Shown here piece by piece: positions 48,001 to 62,100 of a DNA stretch of 64,000 nucleotides (its first letter is position 1; each line of letters opens with the position of its first letter). The notes under the pieces were generated by a model. It searched no databases, was not told the DNA's origin, and saw nothing but the letters and a program-made list of their open reading frames with translations. Location: contig OZ024855.1 in NCBI GenBank assembly GCA_964017155.1, positions 3,268,190 through 3,332,189 on the forward strand. The letters are read 5' to 3'. This DNA is from Oasisia sp. SBJ-2009. Taxonomy: Eukaryota > Annelida > Polychaeta > Sabellida > Siboglinidae. The translations under genes and the position numbers were made by a program.

Positions 48001-48177
48001 GGCTTTCACTGCATGGCGTCATACTCTCCCCAGGAGGCCCTCCCTCTCCCAAGTTCAGTAGAGTTCCTTTGGTCGATGTTTTTGTAACAATCTGTTTTTT
48101 TACGGGAAAGGGTTGTTAGCCCTTTGCCCAACCCTCCTCTTTTCTCAGCCGGGCTTGGGACCGTCCATGGCAGAGTT
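45023..48177 (-). mobile_element. RTE-clade non-LTR retrotransposon, nearly complete, private to copy B
   Basis: It is flanked by a 13-bp target duplication AAATTACGCCGTA (45010-45022 and 48178-48190), which is single at 4925-4937 in copy A. On the minus strand the long frame starts at 48052. Endonuclease motifs are GTWNVRTM, LGLCETRW, MGDLNAKIGSDN and SDHHLVLARM. Reverse transcriptase motifs are KASGPDKIPAEAIKA, NYRGIMLLSVPGKVLNRII, DHQAGFLKDRSCTDQI, NFVDYEKAFDSLDR and GVRQGCLLSPFLF. A run of seven A (T on plus, 45853-45859) shifts the frame just before [11 protein letters not shown], and a TAA follows HTLRKPP at 45222-45224. After it the same frame resumes (ITRQAITWNPPGKRRRGRPR) to the 3' end. 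The 3' tail is AAGTAAGTAAGTA, a short tandem repeat typical of RTE. Two lesions only, so recent. Confidence 0.93.
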
Positions 48178-48340
48178 AAATTACGCCGTATCATAGTGAA
48201 AACTCCCAATATGTTCATCCACCCCCACCCCACCCCATTCAATGGGTAAAAACCGTTGTAGACGGGTAGAAATATGGATGGACGGGTACAAAAATGAAGG
48301 AAACAAAGGTACAAAAATGAAGGAAAAAGGTCTTCCAAAA
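48178..48340. repeat. Dispersed repeat family, member 1, copy B (right part)
   Basis: Continuation of 44755-45022 after the RTE insertion, matching 4925-5090. 48341-48761 has no recognisable gene. Confidence 0.75.
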
Positions 48341-48761
48341 CCATAAATATTGTCAGTTATGCCTTAGAAATGAGTGTAAATGGTGTCACATATGTGTTTG
48401 TAGTCCATTTCAGGTCATCAGACACATTGTGTGTAAGTGTGTAAATTGGCTTAACAGTTAGCATCCAAGTGTGCACCAAAACATGTGTGACTGGCAATAA
48501 TGTGGTCCTGCATAAAGCCCTGCTATACAAATATTTCAAATTTTCAAATCTCAGAAACTTCGGCGATTGTGTCAGTAATGTTTTATGAGATATGCCCAAG
48601 AAATAATTATTCATGAAAATCTGGTGGAGTTTTGAATAAGAAAGAGCAGTAGAGTGATTTGTGTGTGTAAAGTTCTCAATGTTTATAGGAAGTTTTGTTT
48701 TAATCAAAATAAACTTAATGCAATTATTTGGTGTGTTCTATAGTTTTAAAATATATTTGCA

Positions 48762-49558
48762 ATGAAGTGTTCTGTGTTCAGTCTGGTGCGTTCTGTATTC
48801 AGTCTGGTGTTTTTGTTCAGTATTGTTTATTCTGTATTCAGTCTGGTATGTTTTGTATTCAGTCTGGTGTGTTTTGTATTCAGTCTGGTGTGTTCTGTGT
48901 TCAGGCTTGTGTGTTCTGTATTCAGTCTGGTGTGTGCTGCATTCAGTCTGGTATGTTTTGTATTCAGTCAGTAGTGTTCTGTGTTCAGTCTGGTATGTTT
49001 TGTATTCAGTCTGGTATGTTCTGTATTCAGTCTAGTGTATTCTGTATTCAGTCTGGTATGTTTTGTATTCAGTCTGGTATGTTCTGTGTTCAGTCTGGTA
49101 TGTTCTGTATTTAGTCTGGTATATTTTGTATTCAGTCTGGTATGTTCTGTGTTCAGTCTGGTGTGTTCTGTATTCAGTCTGGTATGTTCTGTGTTCAGTC
49201 TGGTGTGTTCTGTGTTCAGTCTGGTATGTTCTGTATTCAGTCTGGTATGTTCTGTGTTCAGTCTGGTGTGTTCTGTGTTCAGTATGGTGTGTTCTGTATT
49301 CAGTCTGGTATGTTCTGTATTCAGTCTGGTATGTTCTGTGTTCAGTCTGGTGTGTTCTGTGTTCAATCTGATATGTTTTGTATTCAGTCTGGTATGTTTT
49401 TTGTTCAGTATAGTATGTTCTGTGTTCAGTCTGGTGTGTTCTGTGTTCAGTCTGGTGTATTATGTATTCAGTCTGTTGTGTTCTCTGTTCAGTCTGGTAT
49501 GTTTTGTGTTCTGTCTGGTGTATTCTGTATTCAGTCTGGTGTGTTTTGTGTTCAGCTA
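48762..49558. repeat. 21-bp minisatellite, copy B (about 38 units)
   Basis: Same length and register as 5509-6305. Differences from copy A are scattered point changes, for example a stop-creating TCAGTCAGTAG near 48968. No unit has been gained or lost. Open frames in several registers are consequences of the 21-bp period. Confidence 0.95.
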
Positions 49559-51597
49559 GGACAAGTCAGTGTGTGGTGTTCAGTGAGTGGGGATGTGTTT
49601 TGTCTTCAATAAGGTTAAGTGTGTTTTTTCACCAGTTTGATGTTTTGTCTTCAGCGAGGACAGGTGTGTTTGGGAGAAAGAAAGACTACTGGAACTACTT
49701 CTGTGGTTGTCTGTCTTCCAATAAATCACTCAATGATGGTATCCATATCTGAGGTACCTACTTAACTACTTTTTGTATTGATTGCAACAGGCATTTAGAA
49801 ATGCAGAGCTTCATTAATTGTTTATATCCAATGTCATGTTTGATTAATTTACCAGCTTGGTTACACTTAACCGTGTACATTTGTAGTGAAGTCAATTTCA
49901 AGTACTGCACATACAGTGGCTCCACTGTATGGATATGAGATGTCACTAGCCTCCAAACAAATCTGAGGAACAAGTGTTGAAATATGCGATGTATCGACCT
50001 GTCTGTAGTGGATCTTGTTCACACGCTGAAGTCATGTGACGCGTGAACAAGAACTACTGTAGACGGGTCGAAACTCAATTTTTGAAAATTTGCATCAAAA
50101 AAATTCTTGTTGTGTAAGGAGCCAACTCTTGGTTGTAAGTCGGCTGTAGGCCCTGGCGTGAGTGATGGAGTCAGTCTATTAGAGTGCAAAAGCTTGTGTA
50201 GCGTGCTGAGAGAAGACGGGAGAAAAAGACGTGATGTAAGTGTCTACTCAGTGCAGGCCACTCTGTCAGCCATGTGGGCTGTCTTGTGGCGTTATGTCAA
50301 ACACATGCAACCAGAATGGCACAGCCGGTGCACAACACATGGTGTGTGTTATTGTGATGACGTGTCCTGTCTCAGCGTAGTCCTTATCAATGTAACTAGG
50401 CAGCAACAGTCGAATAAAAAATAGTTTTGTTATTCATATTAAATTACTTTTTGAGTCGATTTGTCATCATTCTTATACCCCCTAGTGGAGTGGGGTCAAC
50501 ACCACTTGGTCGTTTCCGATGTTATGATGACAGTCATGACACTGCCATCTGTTGTGATGTACGCGATTGTGCCTCATCTCGGCTGGTTTCTTCGCCCGTC
50601 GTTTTGAAGTCTCTCCCTGAGACGTTGTCACTCAAGCATATGCAACTTATTTAATCAGTAAATTATTCATTTAAAATTTGTCTTAACATTTGCAGTTCTA
50701 CATTTGATGGTAAACTTCAGGACAACATAATTTGCATTTGCTGCTGCATTTGTTGTTGCACAGTCTCTGATGTAGAGAAGTTGTAAATGCACAGACAATG
50801 TACGGGTTACTCACAGAAAGGATTTGATTCATTGTTAATGAGCTGTTCTTTAGCTTGTAGCTTTTGTGGCGTGGCTGGAACAAAGATGTCCAGTTAATAA
50901 TTAATCGGTGGGAGCACACATAGGCATCAAGTCTGACCTCCGCGGCAGACGCCTGCCAATTACTGCAGCTCAACATAATCATTTCTCTTAATGGCACCGC
51001 CATTGTTGTCTAGTCATGCCCTTATATGGGCATCACATTGCTGGAGAAGGTCATGTGATACCATGTGACATGTCTGCAGTTGTCTTAGATTGATAATAGT
51101 TATAATGGTTTTCATTAATGCGTCAGAAGGTTTTTAGTTGAAATGTTCTTACACTGTCAGTCCGCCAGGTTGCTAGTGTAATTTAATTGTGTGCTACTTT
51201 TATGTGAATTAATTACGTTGAAATTAGTGCAACGTCATGAGATGGACTTGTTGCTCACAAATGGGTATGTTATCTTGCTGTTTGTATTAGTGTTGTTGTA
51301 TACTTCAAAGGTGCAACTCTCTGTGATTTATGATCAATTACACTGTTATGGAATGTGTTTATGAGGAGGTGTTCATTATGTGAGCTCACAAACATGCTCT
51401 TGTACGGTTAGACCAACTGAATGAATGAAGCCAAGCTTTAGGCTTGTATGTCCAGTCAGTGTACAGAGGCCTTGAGGTAGGTGACAGGCTAGAACATTCT
51501 CTTGTGGATTTGTCAAGGTTCTCAAACCTTGGGACATGTAATTCCCATTTATGTCGAGTACTCGTAGGAAATTGTATTAATTGTTTTAATTTACTAA

Positions 51598-51599
<2 letters not shown>
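49559..51599. other. Intergenic, no gene recognised, copy B
   Basis: Equivalent to 6306-8289. Carries about 60 bp (around 50690-50755) not present in copy A. The 105-codon frame at 50107-50424 is open here too but shows many replacement changes and no domain. Confidence 0.5.
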
Positions 51600-51628
<29 letters not shown>

Positions 51629-51655
51629 CATACATACATACATACATACATACAT

Positions 51656-51686
<31 letters not shown>

Positions 51687-51690
51687 TACA

Positions 51691-51724
<34 letters not shown>

Positions 51725-51903
51725 CATACATACATACATACATATATACATACATACATACATACATACATACATACATACATACATACATACATACATA
51801 CATACATACATACATACATACATACATACATACATACATACACACACACACATACATACATACATACATACATACATACATACATACATACATACATACA
51901 TAC
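51600..51903. repeat. (CATA)n microsatellite, copy B
   Basis: About 300 bp with CACACACACA and TATATA interruptions, against about 170 bp in copy A. Confidence 0.97.
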
Positions 51904-52128
51904 AGTCTTACATACATAATAAGGACTATTGCCATGACAGAGAATGAATGTTGTTAGCCTGTTGCCATTCTTGAAACAGGAAGTTCCCAGTTGCAGGGCT
52001 GCCTACCATTACAGATGTTCCATAATCATTACAGAAATAAACCTCAGGTTACGGTGCTATGGAAACTGCTCCTGTATTAAGGAAATAAACATATCAGACT
52101 ACATAAATGTATACACATCAAAGAACTG

Positions 52129-54162
52129 CTAAACTGATAAGTACTGTCCTGGATGTCCTATAAGGTTATGTTCCATTTTGTATATTATGCTAAGTCTTTT
52201 AACTTTTCTTCTTGTTTGGAGGGTGTCCCACTGGAGGTCTTTAGGAAGTTGGGTTACTGTTCCTGGTTCCCTAGAATAGTTTTGTGTACAAAATCTGGCA
52301 GCTTGTCTTTGGATTCTTTCTAAGGTTTTAATATGTCTTAGGCAGTGTGGATCCCATGATGCTGACGCATATTCAAGTATTGGTCGGACAAGGGTTATGT
52401 AGGCTATAGACTTAAGGTGGGTTGGGAATTTATTTAGATTTCTCCTAATGACTCCTAGCGTCTGTTGTGCTTTCCTAGCGACTGAGTTGCATTGTGCTGT
52501 CCAATTTAATGTATTTGATATGTGTACACCAAGATAACAATGTGATTGAACAGATTTAAGTTGTTGGCCACAGAAGGTGTAAATATTTGGTGTCTGTTTT
52601 CTTGAGGCTAATGTCATTGTGAAGCTTTGATGGGATTGAATTCCATAAGCCAGGTGTTTTGCCATTCCTCAAGTTTGATTAAATCATTTTGGAGGAGAGA
52701 AATGTCATTGTCTGATTTAACTGGTTGATATAGTAGGCAGTCATCTGCAAAAAGGCGAACGTTTGAAGTGAGATTGTTGGGTAGGTCATTTATGTAAAGT
52801 AAACGAATTAGGGGCCCCAGTACGGTTCCCTGTGGTGACTTGAATTGGTTTGGATGCTGATCCATTTATTACAACCTGTTGAGTTCTTTCTGCAAGGAGG
52901 CTTTATATCCATAACGATATTGGGCCTGTGATGCCATAGTAATTTAGTTTGTGGATTAGTCTTTTATGCGGAACTTTGTCGAATGCTTTAGTGAAGTCTA
53001 CAATCGCCATGTCTACAGATTTATTTTCATCTAGGTATTTGCTTATGTCATGGACAATTTGAATTAATTGAGTTTCTTTTTGCACGAAAACCATGTTGGT
53101 GGTCAGATATGATGTGATGTTTTTCAAGGTGTTTCATGATGTGGCTATGAATTATGTGTTCAAGAAGTTTAGAAATCATAGGTGTTAAGGATATTGGTCT
53201 GTAGTTTGAAGTTTCTGCCCTGGTTCCTTTCTTGAACATTGCTGTTATGATTGCTTCGTTTCAGGCTTTGGGGACTTGACCAAAGTCAACTGATGATTGG
53301 AAGATATCATGCATTATTGGTGTTAGGTGGGAGGCATATCTGCTTAGAAACCACGGGGGAATGCCATCTGTTCCTTGCGATTTAGAGGTGTTAATTTGTG
53401 ATAGTTGGTCATGTACTCCTTTAAGTGAAATTGTTAGTTTTGGTATTTTTCCATGTGGGCTGTCGTTCAGATTTGGCAACTGGGAATTTCCTTCAAGTGT
53501 GAAGACACTTTTGAACTGATTGCCTAAGGCTTCTGCTTTTTGTTTGTCATCGGTAATTATGTTACCCGCAATGTTGAGGTTTCCAATACCCTGGTTATCT
53601 TGTCTAAGTTTGGAAATGAAACTCCAGAATGCTTTCGAATTGTCTGTTATTGCAGTTGTTAGGAATTGATTTATATAGGACAGTCTAGCAGAACGAAGGT
53701 GTTTGTGCATGTCTTTCCTGATGTTATAAAACTCTTGCCAGTCTTCTGGATTTCTAGATATTTTTGCTTTCTTATATAATCGTTTCTTTCTTTTGCAATT
53801 TTTTTTCAAGTGTTTATTGAACCAGGGAAGGTTGTATCTGGAAGTTGTAAGACGGACTGGTATATAATGTTTTATAATGTTGATGATTTGTGTTAAAAGA
53901 AGGTTCCATTTGTCATTGCCCGTCATGTTTTGTTGTAGAAAGAAGTATTCATGTGTGAAGTTATCGAATGATTTCTGGATGTTAAGGTGGTCAATTTTAT
54001 TTCTGATGAAATGTTTTCGTTTATGGCGATGTTTGCGCTTTGGTGAGATATTTACATCCATTATAACTGTGTTGTGGTCTGCTACTACATTTAGTTTCTT
54101 TATTAACCCAAGTCTATTTGTGAACACAAGATTTAGGATATTGTTGGTATTTCCTTTTTTTA
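52129..54162 (-). mobile_element. CR1-like LINE 'CR1-A', decayed, copy B
   Basis: Near-identical to 8672-10705, with the same frameshifts and stops splitting endonuclease end, RT core (NYRPISLTPMISKLLEHII, AFDKVPHKRL, LFADDCLLY) and C-terminus. Only a handful of residues differ, for example Asp/Asn in ILDLVF/ILNLVF. The shared breaks show the element was dead before the block duplicated. Confidence 0.88.
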
Positions 54163-55020
54163 TTTGGTCCCATAGTGATTTAGCGGCCATTTAAAAAATG
54201 GCTGCCAAATTTTATTTCGAAATAATTGTGGTTTGTGGATATATGTTCTATGGAACAAGGATTTCAAATATGTTTTGGGAATTTTCCGGCTTCCGCGTCC
54301 GCCATTTTTAAAGATGGCGGTCGTCAATACAAATGTCACAATATCTACATGTTGAAGACATTGAATAGCTCGGTGGATAGCGATATACACCAATGTACAT
54401 TTGACCTTCACTAGCATTCATATATGCGCCATCTTTAAAGATGGCGTCCGGCTTAGCCATTTACCCATATCTTAAGAACTATGTAATCTAGAGCCATAAA
54501 ATTGATGTCAAGATGTAAGGTTTTTATATATGATTATTTACATTGTATTACTGTTAACCTTTAGTGGTTTTCAGATATCCGCCATTTTGTAATATCCGCC
54601 ATTTTTGAAGATGAATGTTGTTTAACTTTTGACTTATCCATCATTCTAATAGATGGCACCATCAAACAATATTATTTTTGTATCTTAAGAGAGCCTGTTA
54701 TCCCCAAGTCTTACGATCTACGTATCGTCGAACCTTGAAGCTGATGTGGAAATATAGATGTTTGCAGGCAACGATTAAAAGATGCATGGGTCTTAGATAT
54801 TTTGTAAAACGGACAGTGTTGGCCAATTCAAACATTGGTTTATTGATTTTAAAATTATGCCATAACATATTGAAAACTCCCAATATGTTAATCCACACCC
54901 ACCCTACCCCATTCAATATCCAATGCAATTGCACGTCATTGTGAAGCGCATGTTGGCTTTTATGCATGAAAACTGTCTTCTTGCATGACCTTGACCAAAT
55001 GTCGACCTGAAACATATTCC
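54152..55020. repeat. Dispersed repeat family 'TTTGGTCCCATAGTG', member 2, copy B
   Basis: Equivalent to 10695-11560, with GCCATTTTTAAAGATGGCGG and its mirrored relatives. 55021-55381 has nothing recognisable. Confidence 0.65.
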
Positions 55021-55381
55021 AGATTATCAGACATGTTTGAAAACCCTATAAATAGAGTCTAACAATATTGAAGTTGGTCAAGTAGTTCCAGAGATATGTC
55101 ATTTTCTGTAGTTTCCATGAATGACGGCGACCATCTTGGATTTTGGGCCTTATAGGTGTCAAAAATGTGTAACCTAAGATTTGTGTTTAGTTCATACCCA
55201 AATAAAGTCAAATATATCACTATCTAACTTTGGGATCCGAGAAAGTGCATCCCAGCCTACACTATTATCACACATTATAGATCATCATTGCGTTCAGGAA
55301 CTGTTCTTGTAGATTGGAGAAAATCTGACGTTACGTTCACCTGTACTAAAACAAAAGATCGTATATAGACATATTTCAAAC

Positions 55382-55717
55382 GTAAAGTAAAGGCAAGTTC
55401 TTATATGGCGCAGTATCCAGTCCTCAGGACCGTTCAACGCGCTTTACACTTTACTTCCCTGACAGACCTGGTCACTAAGACACCATCTCGGCTTCTCTGG
55501 GAAGCATCCAGCCATATGCTACAATTAATGCGCGAAGGCTGCTCGTACACATATTCACCACTGTCTATAGCCAGGTACTCATTTATTCAGCTGAGTGAAC
55601 TGGAGCAATGTAGAGTAAAAAAAACTTGCCCAAGGTTTTAACACCGCAGCCAGGATTCGAACCCGGGTTCTTGTAGTCGAGAGTCCGGAGTTCTACTCCT
55701 GAGCCATTGCGCTCTAC
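55382..55717 (-). mobile_element. tRNA-derived SINE, copy B
   Basis: As 11926-12215 but more complete. It keeps the body segment containing CTCATTTATTCAGCTGAGTG (plus strand) that copy A has lost. Internal A-box-like and B-box (GGGTTCGAATCC, minus strand) words are intact. Confidence 0.8.
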
Positions 55718-55850
55718 ACTTTTAAATAACTATTTCAGTAACTAACTGTACTCCGCAAACTAATGAAGTATGTCCTATAGTTACATAATGTCGTCAGGTC
55801 CGTCGGGCTCCGAACTTGGCCACTATGTCTCCATTAAATGACCATGCTGA

Positions 55851-56450
55851 GAATAAAAGTTGTGCATGATATACATACCTAATTTAATTACGTATGGTTC
55901 AAAAATACCAAATGATGTATTTTACGTTATCCGGTATTTTACGTTATCGCGGGGAAGGAAGCATTGTAACACATTCCATAGCGTTCTTATGGCAACGTTT
56001 AGGCCAGACCCAAACAAAAGTGGTTCTGCTGCAGGTCTATCACACAATTTTCAAAACCAAACAATCAAATGCATGACAAACAAAATTGTGACATTGTACT
56101 GGCTAGATTCCCTTCATAATGACATTTTTTCTAATTAATTGAGACTACCTTGTTTATTTTGTGAAATAAAAGTTGTATTTGATATACATACCTAATTTAA
56201 TTACATATGGTTCAGTAATATGAAATGATGTATTTTACGTTATCCTGTATTCTACGTTATTGCGGGGAAGGAAGCATTGTAACACATTCCATGGCGTTCT
56301 TACGGCAACGTTTGAGCCAGATCCAAACGAAAGTGGTTTTGCTGCGGGTCTGACACCCAATTTGCAAAACCAAAGGTAAAACTTGTATTTAGCAATGCAT
56401 GTGCAATGCAAACAAATGTGATATTGTACTAGTGAGATTTCCTTCACAAT
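55851..56450. repeat. 313-bp tandem repeat, two units, copy B
   Basis: Units start at 55851 and 56164 and carry TTACGTTATC and GGGGAAGGAAGCATTGTAACA. Unit spacing is identical to copy A. Confidence 0.85.
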
Positions 56451-56873
56451 GAGAGATTACTATCGTATAATTCCACTTAGACTTAGTTATTTTTGTATGC
56501 AAAATGAAGCTATCACTTGCAGCAGAAATTAGGAAAACAACATGGTAGCTAGCTAATGGTGTATCATTCTTGCACAAAGGACATATAAAACATTATAGTA
56601 AATATTTATTGATATAGTAAAATACACTCTTACATATATACTATTTAAAAATGGAATGCTGTTATTAACCCAAATAGTATCAAGTCAACGAAACGCGAGT
56701 GGAATTCATAACAGAAACATTTCAACACATTCAGACACATGGAACGTAATACTACGTTTCAGGGGCCCGTGGAATAAATAACGTAGAATCCACATGACTA
56801 TGTTTTCTGAGTGTTTATAATTTCATTGTAGCGTGTACGTAATATCTCTTGGGTATCTTCCTGTTGTCTTTAG

Positions 56874-57133
56874 TGATTGGAGTGCTATTGTTCTTGTGTT
56901 GTTTTAAAGTTCAAATAAAAAGCCGCGAAAGTCAGCAAACAATCAATATGTACTACGTTAAAACAGTTGACTTGACCGCGGAAGCTAGAAAGAGAAGAAG
57001 CCATGAAATTCCAGGGAAAGATTCGAATTCACCGAGTGAAGAACTGACCGAAATTGGAAATCAACGCCTAAACAAAAATGCTACCATAAAAACGACACTT
57101 GTATATGAGAGACTATTTCGAAGTTCATGTTGA
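56874..57133 (+). CDS. Candidate terminal exon: membrane anchor plus short cytoplasmic tail, copy B
   Basis: Same frame as 13384-13643 with one replacement (Val to Ile in ELTE.GNQ) and one silent change in 260 bp. Preceded by the same polypyrimidine tract and AG. Hydrophobic run VIGVLLFLCCF followed by a charged tail with LVYERL. Its ectodomain, if any, is not identified. Confidence 0.35.
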
Positions 57134-59090
57134 CTTCAAAGACGATTTCTTGGAATCCATGGATGCCTCCAAACCGCAGTAAATACGAGAACTTGCCATT
57201 CTTAAAACACACTCTCGCAGAAAACTAATTCACCTTGCAAGTAGATTTCATCGAGACCTACATGTGCCATTTTCTGGAGGAAATAGGCAGCGTGTAGCAC
57301 TCTAAGGACCAAGTGAAAGTTCGTCCTGCGGTGATACAATATAAGGGAGTTAACGGTGTATTTGAAACACAAGAGCCTTGGGGTTCTGCCAGATGAAATG
57401 CCGCAGTGTTGCATCATAAAGGCCTTAGTTGGTTGGATCAAGCAAGTTAGTACAGGAACAGCACAATCGTGAATCTGATTTCAATTATACGAGGTCATGT
57501 TCGACATATCTGTGTCATGGCAGTACTTCGAAACCGCGCAAGGTAATGTGGTAAAGGACCGTAAGATGGGAGATGTGGGGTGTGAAACGAAAAGCTGATA
57601 AAATGTTTGCTATGTTTTGCGTTGTTACAGTAGGACTACGTCCTTAAGATCGAGGGGTAATTGGTAAGGACAACTTGACAACATTAGCCCCTCCTGCTCC
57701 AACAGGCAGGTCACAACATGTATTCAGGCATTGTCCATTAGATGCTGAGATCGTATTTCACCTGAACTGATAGGTGGTTATCCAATCTTGTATTCTACGT
57801 TATTTGTATTCAACGTTAACCTAGTTAACTAAACTCATTTGGCGAAACAACGAATGACCAGAGCACTGCTATTTCTTCTGTCATATACGACAACAGTGTG
57901 GTCTTGTAATAACACGACAGTTGTATCCCTGTCTAATGTTAAAATGCTGCCAGAATGCAAAACATTATTTTGTATTCTACGTTATCAGCAAATGTGATTG
58001 CTGAAACATGAATACGTATACCTGTGCTATGAAACGTTACATATGTGATGCAATACTTTGTAACATGTTGAGTATATGTTCAGGTAATTTTGTATTTAAC
58101 AGTATCTTTCAAAAGATCAACGATAAGAAATTATTACATTCGTATGTATTCTATCTTATCCACATGCTGCAGTGTACACTTTAATTTGTCATGATAATTA
58201 CGCTACTTCATCAAGATATTTCAGTTGTTGGTGTTTCCATAAATGCTCCAAATGTCAAAATAAATGTTAAGTGATATAATAATAATATTGTGCAATGTAT
58301 CATTGTTGAGGATTGAGTGAATACACTATCACGATTTAGTTGCTTAATTTTATTCATTACGCATGTATTTAACACAAATGTTTGAACCATTTTAATAACA
58401 ATGATATCAAGGTATTATGTATTTAACAAGCCTTAAAATCCATTATGTTTTTATTATATTACATATGTGAAACGTATCTATATTGCGCATGAACAATCAT
58501 AAATTTCTGTATTCTACGTTATCCACGGACGTCCTTTGGGGAAAGCTACGCCAGCTACCACATAGTTTGTCGAGACGGTGACTATTTTGATGCAGTTGAA
58601 GACAAGATCCCAATGCAAGACATCTTACCTTACGTGGCCTACTTGATTCAATAATTGTGGCTTTTGGAAAACGGACAACCTTTGCAACTACACATTTTTC
58701 TGCATCTTCAAAACAAGCTCACATTTTGCAAAAAAAGAAATCTCATATTTAAGATAATCTGAACCTGAATCAGTTCTACACACGTCATAACCATGATATC
58801 AGCTTGCATTACGCGCATTATTCATTTATTAATTATTATTTTTAAGTATATCCACGCATATTTAGTACGACAAGGTGGCGGATAATGTAGGATACATTGG
58901 GAAAAAAAGACGGAAAATCATCCTGGTTTGACAGGTTGGTGCAATAAACCAAGGATAGATTAGATGAGAAGAACGATTGTTCCTAGCAGTTCAACATATA
59001 TATGCTTTCATATGGAAGGAAATATTTTTCAATATATTGAAATATAATTTTTCCCATTTTAAAAACTGAAGACGTTTTCGGTGTTTTCAA

Positions 59091-59092
<2 letters not shown>
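57134..59092. other. Intergenic AT-rich sequence, no gene recognised, copy B
   Basis: Equivalent of 13644-15602; only scattered TTCTACGTTATC words and no domain. Confidence 0.5.

Positions 59093-59176
<84 letters not shown>
59093..59176. repeat. (AT)42 microsatellite, expanded relative to copy A
   Basis: 84 bp of pure AT between CAACC and GACGTACC. The same site in copy A (15603-15616) has seven units. Confidence 0.98.
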
Positions 59177-59178
<2 letters not shown>

Positions 59179-59746
59179 CGTACCTTCCCCACAATCATAG
59201 GCAGTACAAGAATATATTCATTTTCCCACGAACAATATCAGAGTGGAATAGTCTGCCAAGTGTCTGTAACATTATTTTAGTAGTGAGTGCGATACGCATT
59301 GTATAAATTCGTCGAAGCATGACAGTCGCGGCAGCAGAGATTCGTCACACACGATGAAAAGAAATGTCGAAACTTTCGCACCTCAAGCGCTCAACATCAG
59401 ATAACGACGGCAGTTTAAATATGCCGATGGAGCGAACTTTGGATGTGCTTCAGCGCTACTTTTAAATACCATAAATACCTCTCCCATCCCCATTACTGCC
59501 TATCGATGCCCCCTGTGATAGTGACCCCCCTCGACACCACCGCGTGTCTCCGGAACTAGAGAGCGGCGAGAAGCAGAGCGGGTAGCGTGGTCGAGCTTGT
59601 TTGTGTTTGTTGGCAGTTTGAGCTTGTTATTAGTATTAAACTGTCTAAGCCAACTTTAAATACGTCGTTAAATATATATCAAACTGCTTCCAGTTTTGCT
59701 CGTGATCAATCAAAACTCTCATAAACCTACTAATAGTCACTATTGT
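59177..59746. other. Intergenic, no gene recognised
   Basis: Equivalent to 15617-16196. The only notable difference is a short deletion near 59529 within the GTGACCCCC tract. Confidence 0.5.
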
Positions 59747-60817
<1,071 letters not shown>

Positions 60818-61178
60818 GCCGAACACACAATTCTCCCTTATGAAGATAAACAGGTATATTGGTAGGTACTGGGGAGACCAGTATAATACATGCTACACGC
60901 TCACCACCGAACATCCTGCGATTTTGTTTGAAACCTGGCATAAAATACACCAAAGTTCTTTCCAATGTAGTCAATTGTCTAATTGATACCAACAAACGAA
61001 ATTAAAAACGGTATTGATTCAAACGCGACGTTCAATTGCGAGAAGACATACATATTGTCAACATTAAAGGAGTGTTTGACCTTTATTAAAAAACACTCTA
61101 GAAAAGCAATTCGGTTCCTTTTCTAGGTGTTGGCCAAATTGTGTCCGGTCAGTCTCCGTTGGTGAATAATAATAATAA

Positions 61179-61200
61179 ATATATATATATATATATATAT
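61179..61200. repeat. Short (AT)n array absent from copy A
   Basis: An 11-unit AT run after AATAATAATAAAT; copy A has ATAAGTATATATCG here. 60805-61640 otherwise has no recognisable gene. Confidence 0.9.
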
Positions 61201-61774
61201 AGTATATATCGCAATTAAACGCAACATATTATAGTGTCTATTAGTAGTTTTATAGATTTTCAGGCAAAACACCTTTGTCATTCTACAGTGATTGTAGCAG
61301 CTACGTTATAGGAGGTTTGGGATAATGAAGTGTTTGAAACGTACAAACTGATATCGATTTATATGATAGCCAATCATCAGATTGATTACCGTATTTTCTG
61401 TTATGTTGTGTCAGGTTTTTATTTGTGGTACTATATGATTAAGTGCAATATAAACCGACTTTAAATTAATATAAAACAAATAATACGTTAATGTTAGTAT
61501 GTGTGTAAATTATATAATTAAGAGGACCTTCGCTCAACTATGGAAATTTCAACACTGACTATTGATAACTTCACTCCACAACTAATCGAATTTGGTCACC
61601 GCGACTAAAGAGCTGTTAAGGCGACGAGTTAACTGCTATTGACTGACAACGTAGAGTGACAGGTGGTCGTATTCATAAGAGTCACGACGAAGAAACACAA
61701 CCCACACGACACTCGCACGTGAAAAGAAACTGTTCGCCAAACGACGACTAACATCGAGACACCGCCAAGTGACG

Positions 61775-62100
61775 ATAGTTGGGTCGACCGCTAGGCCGGG
61801 AGTGCGGCGTGGTGACGTGTCTGAGGAGCCACGGCGATGGCTGTTGATCGCGGTACTGGTAGCGGCCCTCATACCGCCCAAACGGGCTGGCTGTTTAACG
61901 ACCCAAAGCGGGGCCGACTGTTACGTCTATGGCAACCCACAGGTACCGTCATTCAATCGCACCTTCTTATATGAGTTCATCAGAATCCGTGGAGGCGAAC
62001 TGAAATTCGGAGGCGGGTCAGAACGATTGATAATACAAGCAGAAGCTTTAAAGAACATAAACGCCAAGAAAATAGAATTCTCTTTTATAAGTAGCATTAC
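61775..62100 (+). pseudogene. LRR-kringle pseudogene, copy B (5' part of exon 1)
   Basis: Identical in structure to 18175-18500. The start codon is ATA here too, so it was lost before duplication. A signal-peptide-like core (WLLIAVLVAALIP) and part of the LRRNT (GCLTTQSGADCYVY) remain. The frame ends at the CR1-B insertion point (SFISSIT, stop). The rest of the pseudogene lies beyond the right edge. Confidence 0.85.
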
